DNA of 64,000 nt, from the NCBI RefSeq assembly GCF_008580665.1, contig NZ_BKDJ01000004.1:1-64000 (forward strand), read 5' to 3'. The translations under genes were made by a program, and so were the position numbers. The notes below the pieces were generated by a model. The model did no database searches and had not been told where the DNA came from. It was given only the letters and a program-made list of their open reading frames with translations. Shown here piece after piece: positions 16,659-26,269 of the stretch; within the stretch, counting starts at the first letter, position 1; each line of letters begins with the position of its first letter. The stretch is from Zafaria cholistanensis. GTDB taxonomy: Bacteria > Actinomycetota > Actinomycetes > Actinomycetales > Micrococcaceae.

Positions 16659-18170
16659 CTACCCGGTGGGGCTGCCGTCCCGGTCGAGGCCGTAGTGGTG
16701 GCTTGAACCGACCACGTTGCCGGACTTCCATTCGGTCCAGCCCGGCCGCCCCTTCATGAACGCCTCGATCTCCTCCTTGGACGCCTCGAGCCTGGGATCG
16801 TGCGCAAGATAGTGGCGGGTCTCGCGGACCACCATTCCGGAGAGGATCAGAAGGCCGATCAGGTTGGGCAGGGCCATCAGCCCGTTCATCACGTCGGAGA
16901 AGTTCCATACGACGCCCAACTGCACGGTGCAGCCCACGTACACCACCAGCGAGAACAGCACCCGGAAGGGCATGACAGCGCGGCGGCCCAGGAGTCGCTC
17001 GATGTTCCGTTCGCCGTAGTAGGCCCAGCCCAGGATGGTCGAAAAGGCGAACATGACCAGGCCCACGGTCACGATCCAATGTCCCCAATCCCCGGGCAGC
17101 CCGTGCGTGAACGCCTCACCCGTCATGAGGGCGGCCGAGATCTGCTGGCCGGTCGCCGCGTCGATCTGGTTCCACGTGCCGGTGGTCACGATGACCAGGC
17201 CGGTGCAGGTGACCACGATGATCGTGTCGATGAAGGTCTGGGTCATTGAGACCAACCCTTGACGCACCGGGTGGGTAGTCTGCGCGGCGGCCGCCGCAAT
17301 CGCCGCCGATCCCATGCCGGATTCGTTGGAAAAGATGCCGCGGGCCACGCCGTACTGCACGGCGATGATGATGGCTGAGCCGGCGAAGCCGCCCACTGCC
17401 GACGTCCCGGTGAACGCGTCGGTGAAGATCTGCGCGAACGCGGCCGGGAGCGCACCGATGTTGGCCAGGAGGACATAGAGCGCGCCCAGGACGTACAGGA
17501 GGATCATCACCGGCACCAGCCCGGCCGTCACCCGGCCGATCGATTTGATGCCGCCGACCAGCACCAGCAGCGTCAGGACGGCGAGCACGGCGCCCGTCAC
17601 CCACAGCGGCACCGAGAAGCTGCGCTCCATGTTGTGGGCAATGGAATTGCCCTGCGTCATGTTGCCGATGCCGAAGCAGGCCAGGGTGGCGGCGATGGCG
17701 AAGAACAGCGCCAGGAACTTTCCGAACCCTCCCCTGATGCCGCGTTCAAGGTAGACCTGCGGGCCGCCGGATTTCTCGCCGGCGTCGTCCGTCCCCCGGA
17801 AGCGGACGCCCAGGTAGGCCTCTGTATATTTCGAGGCCATGCCCACCAGGCCCGTGACCCACATCCAGAAGAGCGCGCCGGGCCCGCCGATGCCGATGGC
17901 CGTGGCGACCCCGACGATGTTGCCGGTGCCCACGGTGGCGGCCAGGGCCGTGGTGAGGGCCTGGAACTGAGAAATGTCCCCCTCGGCACCGGCGTCCCTG
18001 CGCTTGAGCAGTCCCAGCCGTAACGCGGCGCCGAGCTTGAGGAACTGCAGGCCGCCGAGGCGGATGGTCAGGTACAGGCCGGTTCCCAGCAGCAGCGGGA
18101 TAAGCAGGAAAGGCCCCCAGACGACGCTTCCGACGTCTCCCAGGAACGTTTCCACGGCATTCCAATCCAT
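16659..18170 (-). CDS. Sodium:alanine/glycine symporter (AGCS family)
   Basis: A 503-residue polytopic transporter (about eleven helices) for sodium-coupled uptake of alanine or glycine. AGCS signatures are FQALTTALAATVGTGNIVGVATAI (near residues 65-88), GPGALFWMW and GIFSNESGMGSAAIAAAAA. The C-terminus carries a hydrophilic tail. ATG at 18170 follows GGAGG with 9-base spacing. The gene is alone between convergent moaD and the upstream protease gene; a -10-like TAGTAT is at 18239-18244. Confidence 0.92.
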   Translation of the reverse strand: MDWNAVETFLGDVGSVVWGPFLLIPLLLGTGLYLTIRLGGLQFLKLGAALRLGLLKRRDAGAEGDISQFQALTTALAATVGTGNIVGVATAIGIGGPGALFWMWVTGLVGMASKYTEAYLGVRFRGTDDAGEKSGGPQVYLERGIRGGFGKFLALFFAIAATLACFGIGNMTQGNSIAHNMERSFSVPLWVTGAVLAVLTLLVLVGGIKSIGRVTAGLVPVMILLYVLGALYVLLANIGALPAAFAQIFTDAFTGTSAVGGFAGSAIIIAVQYGVARGIFSNESGMGSAAIAAAAAQTTHPVRQGLVSMTQTFIDTIIVVTCTGLVIVTTGTWNQIDAATGQQISAALMTGEAFTHGLPGDWGHWIVTVGLVMFAFSTILGWAYYGERNIERLLGRRAVMPFRVLFSLVVYVGCTVQLGVVWNFSDVMNGLMALPNLIGLLILSGMVVRETRHYLAHDPRLEASKEEIEAFMKGRPGWTEWKSGNVVGSSHHYGLDRDGSPTG

Positions 18171-18238
18171 ACGGTTACACCTCCGGTAGCAGGGGTGGCG
18201 GGCCGCCCCCGAATGTGGGGTGGGCCGCAGGCGCTCCC

Positions 18239-18244
18239 ATACTA
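18239..18244 (-). promoter_or_regulatory. Possible -10 element of the symporter gene
   Basis: TAGTAT on the minus strand would place the transcript start about 60 bases before the ATG at 18170, leaving room for the GGAGG site. No clear -35 box. Confidence 0.35.
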
Positions 18245-18361
18245 AGCACAAGACCCGCCCGGGTCGCAGGGCCTGTTTCCCCGGGCGGCCGCGGGGACGC
18301 AGCGGAGGTGCCGTCGGCCTTGGCGAAGTCGGGGAAGCCGGGCAAGCTGGCGCGAAACCGC

Positions 18362-18409
18362 CATCAAGCAGTGAGGGCCGCCCCATGGGGCGGCCCTCAC
18401 TGCTTGATG
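18362..18409. terminator. 48-bp perfect palindrome
   Basis: The two 24-bp arms (from CATCAAGCAGTGAGGGCC to its exact complement) meet without a spacer, with CCCATGGG at the centre. It lies 26 bases downstream of the M16 protease stop and upstream of the symporter, so it probably folds as the protease-gene terminator and insulates the symporter. A spacer-free palindrome this long is unusual for a terminator. Confidence 0.7.
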
Positions 18410-18435
18410 CAACGGTCCGTGCGGCGTTCCCGCCG

Positions 18436-19845
18436 CTACAGGCCGAAGTCGGACGGCTGGTCGAACGGTCCCACCACGGTGACCGTCCGCGGACGGTCCG
18501 CCAGTTCGCGGGCCAGCGCCTGCACGTCCTCGCGCGTCACGGCCCTGACCCGGGCCAGGGACTCGTCGATGTCGTGGAAGACCCCGGTGACCAGTTCGGC
18601 GCGCCCCAGGCGGGACATGCGCGAGCCCGGATCCTCGAGCGCGAGCACGGTGCCGCCGGAAAGCTGCCCGACCGCCCTGCGCAGCTCCTCCTCGGTGATG
18701 CCCCCGGAGGCGAGCTTCTCCAGCTCCTCCCCCAGCAGGCCAATGACCTGCCCGGTCTTGGCCGGCGAGCACCCGGCATACATGCCAAAGTACCCGGCGT
18801 CCGAATAGGCGGCGGAGAAGGAGTACGTGGAGTAGACCAGGCCCCGCTTTTCGCGGATCTCCTGGAACAGCCGCGATGACATGCCCCCGCCGAGCACCGC
18901 GTTGAGCACGCTCATGGTGTGGCGGCGCTCGTCGTTGGCCACCAGCCCGGGGCAGCCCATGACGATGTTGGCCTGCTCCACCGGACGGCGGAACACGTCG
19001 ATGGTGTGCTGGCCGCGGATCTCGGCCGGCTTGGTGGGGCGGCGCTCCGCGGGACGGGCGCCTTCCTCCAGCTCCCACCCGGACGCGGAGAGCGCCTCAA
19101 GCACGCGGCGGCAGACGTCGTCGTGCTCCAGCGAACCGGCGGCAGTGACCACCAGCTCGTCCGGACGGTAGTGCCGGCGGTAGTGGTCCCAGACGGATTC
19201 GCGCGGCACGGCCAGGATGGCCTCGGGAGTGCCCCCGATCGGCCGGCCCAAGGGATGCTCGCCCAGGACGGCGGCCACGAACTTCTCGTGGGCCACGTCC
19301 CCGGGATCGTCGTTGTCCATCGCGATCTCTTCGAGGATGACGTCGCGTTCCTGCTCCATCTCCTCCGGATCGAGCACGGCGGAGGTGACCATGTCCGCAA
19401 TCACGTCTATGGCCAGCGGCAGGTCCGCGTCCAGGACGCGCGCGAAGTAGCAGGTGCTCTCCTTCGCGGTGGCCGCGTTGGACTCCCCGCCGACCTCGTC
19501 GAAGGCAGCGGCAATCTCCAGCGCCGTGCGGCGCTTGGTGCCCTTGAACAGCAGGTGCTCCAGGAAGTGGGTGGAGCCGTGTTGGCCGTCGGCTTCGTCG
19601 CGGGAGCCGACGCCCACCCAGAAGCCGATGGTTGCCGAGCGCTGGCCGGGCATCGCCTCGGTCAGCACCCGGACCCCGCCGGGGAGGACGGAGCGGCGCA
19701 CCAGCGCCCCTCCGGCCTCCCCGTGCAGGATCGTGGGGTCCCCGTCCTCGATGGGAGCGTGGACGCCCGGTTCCGGCGCCTCACCCTCTCCCGTCGGAGA
19801 CGGGGACATTCCAGAGCCGTTAAGCGGCAGAGGAACCATCACCAT
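18436..19845 (-). CDS. M16 family zinc peptidase
   Basis: A 469-residue processing-peptidase-like metalloprotease. The inverted zinc motif HFLEH is at residues 93-97, with the third ligand expected in the glutamate-rich stretch EEMEQERDVILEEI. The single-chain length is that of bacterial M16B enzymes found next to pnp in many Gram-positive bacteria, whose substrates are mostly unknown. It starts 13 bases after pnp; ATG codons at 19845 and 19839 and an ATG at the twelfth codon or so are all possible because no strong ribosome-binding site is visible. It is cotranscribed with pnp. Confidence 0.92.
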   Translation of the reverse strand: MVMVPLPLNGSGMSPSPTGEGEAPEPGVHAPIEDGDPTILHGEAGGALVRRSVLPGGVRVLTEAMPGQRSATIGFWVGVGSRDEADGQHGSTHFLEHLLFKGTKRRTALEIAAAFDEVGGESNAATAKESTCYFARVLDADLPLAIDVIADMVTSAVLDPEEMEQERDVILEEIAMDNDDPGDVAHEKFVAAVLGEHPLGRPIGGTPEAILAVPRESVWDHYRRHYRPDELVVTAAGSLEHDDVCRRVLEALSASGWELEEGARPAERRPTKPAEIRGQHTIDVFRRPVEQANIVMGCPGLVANDERRHTMSVLNAVLGGGMSSRLFQEIREKRGLVYSTYSFSAAYSDAGYFGMYAGCSPAKTGQVIGLLGEELEKLASGGITEEELRRAVGQLSGGTVLALEDPGSRMSRLGRAELVTGVFHDIDESLARVRAVTREDVQALARELADRPRTVTVVGPFDQPSDFGL

Positions 19846-19858
19846 GTGGTTGGCTGGC

Positions 19859-22090
19859 CTACTCGGCCGCGTCCGCGGACTCGTCGTCGGCCACGACCGG
19901 GGCCAGGGAGAGCTTTCCGCGGTCGTCGACCTTGGTGATCTCCACCTGGACCTTCTGGCCCACGGAGACGACGTCCTCGACGTCGTCCACGCGCTTGCCG
20001 CCGGCGAGCTTGCGCAGCTCGGAGATGTGCAGCAGGCCGTCCTTGCCCGGGGTCAGCGAGACGAAGGCGCCGAAGGTGGTCAGCTTCACGACCGTGCCCA
20101 GGTAGCGCTCGCCCACCTCGGGGACCTGCGGGTTGGCGATGGCGTTGATCGCCGCGCGGGCGGCCTCGGCCGACTCGCCGTTGGTCGCGCCGATCAGCAC
20201 GGTGCCGTCGTCCTCGATGGAGATGTCCGCGCCGGTGTCCTCCTGGATCTGGTTGATCATCTTGCCCTTGGGGCCGATGACCTCGCCGATCTTGTCCACC
20301 GGGATCTTCACGGAGATGATGCGCGGGGCGAACTCGGAAAGCTCGTCCGGCGTGTCGATCGCCGCGTTGATCACGGAGAGGATGTGCAGGCGCGCTTCGC
20401 GGGCCTGCTTCAGGGCGGCGGCCAGCACGGAGGCCGGGATGCCATCCAGCTTGGTGTCCAGCTGGATCGCGGTCACGAACTCGGAGGTGCCGGCGACCTT
20501 GAAGTCCATGTCGCCGAACGCGTCCTCGGCGCCCAGGATGTCGGTCAGCGCCGCGTAGCGGGTCTGGCCGTCGACCTGGTCGGAAACCAGGCCCATGGCG
20601 ATGCCGGCAACCGGGGCCTTCAGCGGCACACCGGCGTTGAGCAGGGACAGCGTGGAGGCGCAGACCGAGCCCATCGAGGTGGAGCCGTTGGACCCCAGGG
20701 CCTCGGAGACCTGGCGGATCGCGTACGGGAACTCCTCGCGGGACGGCAGCACCGGCACGAGCGCGCGCTCGGCCAGGGCGCCGTGGCCGATTTCGCGGCG
20801 CTTCGGGGACCCGACGCGGCCGGTCTCGCCCGTGGAGTACGGCGGGAAGTTGTAGTTGTGCATGTAGCGCTTGCGCGTCACCGGGGACAGCGAGTCGATC
20901 TGCTGTTCCATCTTCAGCATGTTCAGCGTGGTGACACCCATGATCTGGGTCTCCCCGCGCTCGAAGATCGCGGAGCCGTGCACGCGCGGCAGGACCTCGA
21001 CCTCGGCGGTGAGCTTGCGGATGTCGGTCAGGCCGCGGCCGTCGATGCGGACCTGGTCGCGCAGGATGCGCTGGCGCACGACCTTCTTGGTCAGGGCGTT
21101 GAATGCCGCGCCCACTTCCTTCTCGCGTCCGGAGAAGCCGGCCTCCTCGGACCCGGCGAGGCGCTCGAGCGTTTCGGCCTTGAAGTCGTCGGCGGCGTCG
21201 TTGCGGGCCTGCTTGTCCGCGATGGTGAAGATCTCGGCCAGCTTGGCGGAGGCTGCGGCCTCGACCGCGGCGAAGACGTCGTCCTCGTAGTCCTTGAAGA
21301 CCGGGAACTCGACGCTCGGCTTGGCGGCGCGGGCGGCCAGGTCGGCCTGCGCGTCGCACAGCACGCGGATGAACGGCTTGGCGGCCTCGAGGCCCTCGGC
21401 CACGACCTCTTCGGTCGGGGCGGTCGCGCCGCGCTCCTTGATGAGGGTCCAGGCGTTGTCGGTCGCCTCGGCCTCAACCATCATGATGGCGACGTCGTCG
21501 CCGGCGATGCGCCCGGCAACGACCATGCTGAACACGGCGTTCTCCAGCTGGGAGTGCTTCGGGAAAGCCACCCACTGGGCCCCGTTGCCCTCGTCGATCA
21601 GTGCGACGCGGACGCCGCCGATCGGACCGGAGAAGGGCAGGCCGGAGAGCTGGGTGGACATGGAGGAGGCGTTGATGGCCACCACGTCGTAGAGGTCGTC
21701 CGGGTTGATGGACAGGATCGTCACCACGATCTGGACCTCGTTGCGCAGGCCCTTGACGAAGGCCGGGCGCAGCGGACGGTCCATCAGGCGGCAGGCCAGG
21801 ATGGCCTCGGTGGACGGACGGCCTTCGCGGCGGAAGAACGAGCCGGGGATGCGGCCCGCGGCGTACATGCGCTCTTCGACATCGACCGTCAGCGGGAAGA
21901 AGTCGAAGCCCTCACGCGGGTGCTTGCCCGCGGTGGTGGCCGAAAGCATCGAGGTGTCGTCGTCGATGTAGACCATCGCGGCGCCGGCGGCCTGCTGGGC
22001 AAGGCGGCCGGTCTCGAAGCGCACGGTGCGCTTGCCGAAGCGGCCGTTGTCGATAACGGCCTCGGCGAACTGGATTTCGGGACCCTCCAT
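19859..22090 (-). CDS. pnp: Polyribonucleotide nucleotidyltransferase
   Basis: A 743-residue PNPase that degrades RNA 3'-5' phosphorolytically; in actinobacteria it also synthesises RNA tails. Two RNase PH domains flank a helical domain; a KH domain ([25 protein letters not shown]) and an S1 domain ([27 protein letters not shown]) follow, then an acidic tail. ATG at 22090 is preceded by a strong GGAGGTGA. Upstream is a 281-bp gap holding the rpsO terminator and a long structured leader. Confidence 0.96.
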   Translation of the reverse strand: MEGPEIQFAEAVIDNGRFGKRTVRFETGRLAQQAAGAAMVYIDDDTSMLSATTAGKHPREGFDFFPLTVDVEERMYAAGRIPGSFFRREGRPSTEAILACRLMDRPLRPAFVKGLRNEVQIVVTILSINPDDLYDVVAINASSMSTQLSGLPFSGPIGGVRVALIDEGNGAQWVAFPKHSQLENAVFSMVVAGRIAGDDVAIMMVEAEATDNAWTLIKERGATAPTEEVVAEGLEAAKPFIRVLCDAQADLAARAAKPSVEFPVFKDYEDDVFAAVEAAASAKLAEIFTIADKQARNDAADDFKAETLERLAGSEEAGFSGREKEVGAAFNALTKKVVRQRILRDQVRIDGRGLTDIRKLTAEVEVLPRVHGSAIFERGETQIMGVTTLNMLKMEQQIDSLSPVTRKRYMHNYNFPPYSTGETGRVGSPKRREIGHGALAERALVPVLPSREEFPYAIRQVSEALGSNGSTSMGSVCASTLSLLNAGVPLKAPVAGIAMGLVSDQVDGQTRYAALTDILGAEDAFGDMDFKVAGTSEFVTAIQLDTKLDGIPASVLAAALKQAREARLHILSVINAAIDTPDELSEFAPRIISVKIPVDKIGEVIGPKGKMINQIQEDTGADISIEDDGTVLIGATNGESAEAARAAINAIANPQVPEVGERYLGTVVKLTTFGAFVSLTPGKDGLLHISELRKLAGGKRVDDVEDVVSVGQKVQVEITKVDDRGKLSLAPVVADDESADAAE

Positions 22091-22317
22091 TGAGAGTCAC
22101 CTCCGTTTCTGTTTCTGCGGAGGCGGCCTGCACCCGGTTCCGGGTCGCCCGGATGTTGCACCCGGTCTTCGATCGAGACCCACGGGTCCGTCCGGCATGT
22201 GCCGTCCCGTCCCGTAGGCCACTACCGAGGACCGCGAATGCCCGTGGCGCTGGCTGCTCCTGTGTGTGTTGTTGCGGTGGTGCTGCGTGGGGCTAGTTGC
22301 TCCCCCACCAGACTAAA
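22091..22317 (-). other. Long leader region of pnp
   Basis: About 225 bases between the rpsO terminator and pnp contain no gene. On the minus strand the stretch holds two direct copies of CCGGGTGCA (near 22130 and 22160) and GC-rich inverted segments that could fold. pnp leaders in other bacteria are folded and used for autoregulation; here that is only an inference. No clear -10 element was found. Confidence 0.35.
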
Positions 22318-22360
22318 GGCGGCCCCGCCGGACCCGGTTGAACCGGCCGGAGGAGCCGCC
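22318..22360 (-). terminator. Terminator of rpsO
   Basis: On the minus strand GGCGGC...ACCGG pairs with CCGGT...GCCGCC around a short loop, with small bulges. TTTA follows. It begins 11 bases after the rpsO stop. Confidence 0.7.
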
Positions 22361-22371
22361 CCCGTGTCATG

Positions 22372-22641
22372 TTATCGACGCAGGCCGAGGCGCTCGATGA
22401 GCGAACGGTAGCGTTCGATGTCGGTGTCCTTGAGGTAACCGAGCATGCGGCGACGACGACCGACCAGGGCCATCAGGCCGCGGCGGGTGTGGTGGTCGTG
22501 CTTGTGGGTCTTCAGGTGCTCCGTCAGGTCCGAGATGCGACGGGACAGGACTGCGACCTGCACCTCCGGGGAACCGGTGTCGCCCTCGTGGGTGGCGTAG
22601 GCCTTGATGATTTCCTGCTTGACAGCGGCGTCCAGTGCCAC
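22372..22641 (-). CDS. rpsO: 30S ribosomal protein S15
   Basis: An 89-residue primary 16S-rRNA-binding protein of the 30S platform. It is collinear with the family: [46 protein letters not shown] and the C-terminal [16 protein letters not shown] start at 22641 with AAGGAGA 4 bases upstream. It lies upstream of pnp on the same strand, the classical rpsO-pnp order, but with a terminator between. Confidence 0.97.
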   Translation of the reverse strand: MALDAAVKQEIIKAYATHEGDTGSPEVQVAVLSRRISDLTEHLKTHKHDHHTRRGLMALVGRRRRMLGYLKDTDIERYRSLIERLGLRR

Positions 22642-22731
22642 ACTATCTCCTTGGTACGTACCGCGAACATTGAGCGTGCCGTTGCCGGCGCGGTGCCGCG
22701 CAACCGCGGACTGCAGCGGGCACCAACGTCA

Positions 22732-22737
22732 AGTCTA
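22732..22737 (-). promoter_or_regulatory. -10 element of rpsO
   Basis: TAGACT on the minus strand would start a transcript about 85 bases before the rpsO GTG. The leader between them is GC-rich and could fold, as expected if S15 regulates its own synthesis, but no specific S15-binding fold is proved. Confidence 0.45.
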
Positions 22738-22767
22738 GCACCCGCTCCCGCGGCGGACCGCCGCTCC

Positions 22768-23565
22768 TCAGGCCTTGGCAGCCCGCCAGGCGTGCGTGAC
22801 GTAGGGCAGGGCGACCGGCTCCCCCGGGGCATGGCCCAAGTGCTCGTGCAGGTACCAGCGCAGGTTGGCCTCCACCTTGGAGCGGACCTGCGCGCTGGCG
22901 CGCAGGTAGTAGCTGCGGGACTTTGCCAGCTCCACCAGCCCTTCCGGGGTGACGGTGTCCTCCCAGGAGGTGTCGTGGGATTCCCAGGGGGCAAACTCCG
23001 GGCCCAGCGGGGGCACGAACCCGGGGCGGTGCACGTCCCCGGCATGCATGATGCGCGCGAGCCGGTGCACCCAGGGCACGGAGACGTCCAGCTGGTTCCA
23101 CACCAGCGCCAGCGTTCCGCCAGGGCGCAGCAGGCGCGCGGCCTCGGTGCTTGCCGCGAGCGGATCCACCCAGTGCCAGGCCTGGGCGAAGACGACGACG
23201 TCGGCGCACGCCTCCGGCAGTCCGGTCGCCTCGGCGGTGCCCTGCACGGCGGGCACGCCCGGAAGCCGGGCGCGCAGCGCGGCGAGCATGTCCGCAGACG
23301 GGTCCACCGCCGTCGTGCGCAGGCCCCGGGCCACGAGCAGCCCGGTGAAGATGCCGGTGCCCGCGCCGATGTCGGCGGCGTCAGCCGCGCCGGCGGGGAC
23401 CATGAAGTCCACGGCGTCCGCCGGATAGCCCGGACGCACGGCGTCGTAGTGCTCGCCCCCGGATTCGAAGGCGGCCCCCAGCGCGCTGCGGCGCCCGGCC
23501 TCGAGCGCGAAGGCACGCCCGGGCAGGTTGGGCACGGCCGGATCGGGCAGGGTCGTATCAGGCAC
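22768..23565 (-). CDS. Class I SAM-dependent methyltransferase
   Basis: A 265-residue soluble protein with the SAM-binding glycine motif ADIGAGTGIFTG (residues ~65-76), the acidic end of strand 2 (AVDPSADML), motif II (ADVVVFAQAWHWVD) and RLLRPGGTLALVWN. This is the Methyltransf_11-type arrangement of small-molecule methyltransferases; the HWVD variant is shared with a group of uncharacterised actinobacterial enzymes. GTG start at 23565, 24 bases after ribF, probably in the same transcript. Substrate unknown. Confidence 0.88.
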   Translation of the reverse strand: MPDTTLPDPAVPNLPGRAFALEAGRRSALGAAFESGGEHYDAVRPGYPADAVDFMVPAGAADAADIGAGTGIFTGLLVARGLRTTAVDPSADMLAALRARLPGVPAVQGTAEATGLPEACADVVVFAQAWHWVDPLAASTEAARLLRPGGTLALVWNQLDVSVPWVHRLARIMHAGDVHRPGFVPPLGPEFAPWESHDTSWEDTVTPEGLVELAKSRSYYLRASAQVRSKVEANLRWYLHEHLGHAPGEPVALPYVTHAWRAAKA

Positions 23566-23589
23566 GGGTCACACCAGGCAGGGCATCAA

Positions 23590-24537
23590 TCAGGCACGGG
23601 CAAGCACTGCGCGGGTCTTGTCCACGTCCTCGCGCATCTGCTCGATCAGGGCCTGGACGCCGCGGTAGGCGACCATCGGGCGAAGCCGGGCCACGAATTC
23701 CACCACGACCTGCTGGCCGTAGAGGTTGAAGTCCGCGACCCCTTCCTGGGGACGGTCGATCACGTGGGCCTCCACCTGGCGGCTGACGCCCTCGAAGGTC
23801 GGGTTGGAGCCGACGGAGATCGCGGCGGGCCAGCGGGTCCCCGCCTGGTCGATCAGCCAGCCGGCATAGACCCCGTCGGCAGGGATGATCCCGGCCGAGG
23901 CGGTGGAGAGGTTGGCGGTCGGAAAGCCCAGTTCGCGGCCACGTGCGGCACCGTGGACCACTTCCCCGCGCATGCGGTGCGGCCTGCCCAGGATCTCGTT
24001 GGCGTTGCGCACATCGCCGTTGGTCAGCTCCTCGCGGATCCAGGTGGAGGAGCAGCGGCGGTCGTCGCCGAAGTCGTCGACCCCCAGGACGTCGAACCCG
24101 TAGGTGTCGCCCAGCTGGCACATGGTGTTGTAGTCCCCGCCGTTGCCCTTGCCGAAGCGCACGTCATGGCCGATCACCACGGCCTTGGCCCCGAGGGCCT
24201 CGACGATGTACTCCCGCACGAACTCCTCGGCGGTATGCTCGGCGAACTCCAGCGTGTACCGCACCATCAGCAGCGCGTCGATGCCGGTCTCGGCGAGCAG
24301 TTCGACGCGGTCCTCCAGCCCCATGATCAGCGGCGGGGCCTCGGAGGGGCGGTGCACCTGCGAGGGGTGAGGGTCGAAGGAGATCGCCACGCTGGAACAG
24401 CCGCGCTCGCGCCCGGCCTGCACCAGGCGGCGCAGCACCTCCTGGTGCCCACGGTGGACGCCGTCGAAATTCCCGATGGTGACGACCGACGGTCCGTAGC
24501 CGGCCGGGACGGCATCCAGGCCTTTCCAGTAATGCAC
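23590..24537 (-). CDS. ribF: Bifunctional riboflavin kinase / FAD synthetase
   Basis: A 315-residue enzyme making FMN and FAD. The N-terminal FMN adenylyltransferase domain shows the nucleotidyltransferase motif GNFDGVHRGHQ and FDPHPSQVH; the C-terminal riboflavin kinase domain shows GFPTANL and a DFNLYGQQVVVEFVARLR segment. GTG at 24537 has AAGGAGA 4 bases upstream. In many genomes ribF follows truB; here the two are separated by the DUF937 region. Confidence 0.95.
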   Translation of the reverse strand: MHYWKGLDAVPAGYGPSVVTIGNFDGVHRGHQEVLRRLVQAGRERGCSSVAISFDPHPSQVHRPSEAPPLIMGLEDRVELLAETGIDALLMVRYTLEFAEHTAEEFVREYIVEALGAKAVVIGHDVRFGKGNGGDYNTMCQLGDTYGFDVLGVDDFGDDRRCSSTWIREELTNGDVRNANEILGRPHRMRGEVVHGAARGRELGFPTANLSTASAGIIPADGVYAGWLIDQAGTRWPAAISVGSNPTFEGVSRQVEAHVIDRPQEGVADFNLYGQQVVVEFVARLRPMVAYRGVQALIEQMREDVDKTRAVLARA

Positions 24538-24754
24538 GGTTCTCCTTCACGTGGACTCGACGGGCGTGCCGGCGGACGCCTGTTCCATTATGGACGATCC
24601 GGAGCCGGTCCCAAGACAGGCCGGCCGCCTCCGCGGCACCTGCGGGCCCTACCGCGGGGTGGCCGTCCCGGCTAGCATCGCGCCCAGGGGCCCTCCGGCA
24701 CGCGCGGCGGGAGGCCCAGCTGATGCAGGAAACGAATGGGAAAGAGGACCATCC

Positions 24755-25315
24755 ATGCCCGCCATCCAGGACTTCATCGGACAGATCCCGATCGACCAGC
24801 TCGCCGGCAAGCTCGGCACCGACCGGCAGACCGCCCTGGCCGCGGTCCACGCCGCCCTGCCGTCACTGCTGGCGGGAATGCAGGCGAACGCCTCCTCCCC
24901 GGAGGGGGCCAACGCGTTGCGATCGGCCATCGCCCAGCACGACGGCTCCCTGCTGGAGGGCGGCGTGGACCTGGACCAGGTGGATGAGCAGGACGGCGAG
25001 AAGATCGTGGGCCACGTCCTGGGCGGCAACCGCACCGCCCTGGAGTCGCAGCTGAACGGAGCGACGCCGGAAGGCTTCGACCTCGGCGGCCTGGTGCGGA
25101 AGGCGCTGCCCCTGCTGGCCCCGCTGGTGATGTCCTTCCTGGCCAAGAGCGGAGGCAGGGAATCCGCGGAGGCCGGCGGGACCGACCTGGGCAGCCTGCT
25201 CGGGGGCCTGCTCGGCGGGCCGTCCCCCGCGGCCGGCGGGCAGTCCCCCGCGGCCGGCGGGCCGGAGGGAATCGACCTGGGCGGGATCCTGGGCTCCCTT
25301 TTCGGCCGGAAGTAG
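24755..25315 (+). CDS. DUF937 (YidB-like) protein
   Basis: A 186-residue protein with a DUF937 pattern: IDQLAGKLGTDRQTALAAVHAALPSLLAGMQANA, then EKIVGHVLGG and a hydrophobic LLAPLVMSFLAK segment. The C-terminus is Gly/Ala/Pro-rich and includes two copies of the ~18-bp unit encoding PSPAAGGQ/SPAAGGP. Function is unknown. ATG at 24755 with GAGGA upstream; a possible -10 (TAGCAT) is at 24673-24678. It stands alone, divergent from ribF. Confidence 0.85.
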   Translation: MPAIQDFIGQIPIDQLAGKLGTDRQTALAAVHAALPSLLAGMQANASSPEGANALRSAIAQHDGSLLEGGVDLDQVDEQDGEKIVGHVLGGNRTALESQLNGATPEGFDLGGLVRKALPLLAPLVMSFLAKSGGRESAEAGGTDLGSLLGGLLGGPSPAAGGQSPAAGGPEGIDLGGILGSLFGRK

Positions 25316-25317
25316 TT

Positions 25318-25337
25318 CCCCGGCAGCCCCGCCGGGG
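25318..25337. terminator. Hairpin between convergent genes
   Basis: CCCCGGC and GCCGGGG form a 7-bp stem with a 6-base loop just after the DUF937 stop; the convergent membrane gene ends at 25346. Confidence 0.5.
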
Positions 25338-25345
25338 CAGTTGCG

Positions 25346-25843
25346 TCAGGGCAGCTGCACCTGCGGCGGTGCCGGTTGGGGGCGGTGCAGGTACAGCCAC
25401 CACAGGCCCACCAGCGGCAGCAGCAGCGGCACGTAGCCGTAGCCGGCGCCGAACTGCGTCCACACCGCGGGATGCGCGAAGTGCTCCGGGACCAGCAGGC
25501 CCAGGGCTCCCACCACCAGCACGCCCGCGAGTTCGATCAGTACGGCCGCCAGCGACACCGCCCAGCTGCGGGGCTTCCCCGAGGCCAGTGCCAGGGTCGC
25601 CACGATGTACACCACGGCCGCAAAGGCGCTCAGCGAATAGGCCAGCGGCGCTTCCCCGAACTCGGTGAGGATCTGGAATCCGGCCCGCGCGGTCGAGGAG
25701 AGCGCGAACACGCCGTAGACGGCAATAATGATCCGGCCCAGCCCGCTGCTGCGTCCTGCCGCGCCCGCCTGCTCCCGCGGCGCGGAGGCGGGCCGCTTCC
25801 TGCCCGTGTGGGGCGTGCCGGCCTGCGGGGTGTTGTTGCTCAT
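25346..25843 (-). CDS. Four-helix membrane protein
   Basis: A 165-residue membrane protein with a ~35-residue polar N-terminus and four predicted transmembrane segments (about residues 38-57, 68-90, 97-120 and 135-153). I recognise no catalytic motif. ATG at 25843 overlaps the stop of the upstream membrane gene (ATGA), so the two are made together and may form a complex. Such membrane-protein pairs upstream of truB-side genes occur in Arthrobacter-like genomes, function unknown. Confidence 0.78.
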   Translation of the reverse strand: MSNNTPQAGTPHTGRKRPASAPREQAGAAGRSSGLGRIIIAVYGVFALSSTARAGFQILTEFGEAPLAYSLSAFAAVVYIVATLALASGKPRSWAVSLAAVLIELAGVLVVGALGLLVPEHFAHPAVWTQFGAGYGYVPLLLPLVGLWWLYLHRPQPAPPQVQLP

Positions 25844-26214
25844 GAAGGAAGGGCTCCGTCCCAGATCTGTTCCATGCGGTAAAGCATCACGAAGACCGTG
25901 ACGCCGGCCGCGGCGAGCACCACGTTGCTCCACCGCGTCTTGTCGGTGACCGCCCACCAGAACGCGATCGGCGGGATCAGCAGGGCGGTGAGCACGTAGC
26001 CCCAGAACTCCCACGGTTCGCCGCTGATGGCCTGGCCGCCGGCCTGCCGCACCGCGGCGGCCACGGCGTGGACAACCAGGAAAAGTTCGACGGCGGCGAC
26101 CGCCAGCAGCGCGTAGTCGTCCGGATGGTCGCGGATCACCGCGGCGACGACGCCGAGGATGAGCGCGAGGGCGCAGACGATGGCGCCGGCAATGAAGAAG
26201 CCGTCGACGATCAC
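25840..26214 (-). CDS. Small membrane protein, paired with the preceding gene
   Basis: A 124-residue protein with four hydrophobic segments (about residues 5-27, 33-55, 70-88, 95-112) and no known motif. GTG start at 26214; an AAAGGA lies 12 bases upstream. It lies 55 bases downstream of truB on the same strand and overlaps the next membrane gene by ATGA. Confidence 0.75.
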   Translation of the reverse strand: MIVDGFFIAGAIVCALALILGVVAAVIRDHPDDYALLAVAAVELFLVVHAVAAAVRQAGGQAISGEPWEFWGYVLTALLIPPIAFWWAVTDKTRWSNVVLAAAGVTVFVMLYRMEQIWDGALPS

Positions 26215-26269
26215 GGGTCTCGGCGTTCCTTTCGGGGGTTCGGGTCGGGTGCCGGGGGGCGGGGCACGG

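Noticed and set aside
18362-18409. The 48-bp palindrome as an integration (att) site or transposon end
   Set aside because: No integrase, transposase, target duplication or tRNA gene nearby; a terminator or cruciform is simpler.
22091-22317. A riboswitch in the pnp leader
   Set aside because: The region is long and can fold, but I could not match any known riboswitch consensus; kept only as a leader region.
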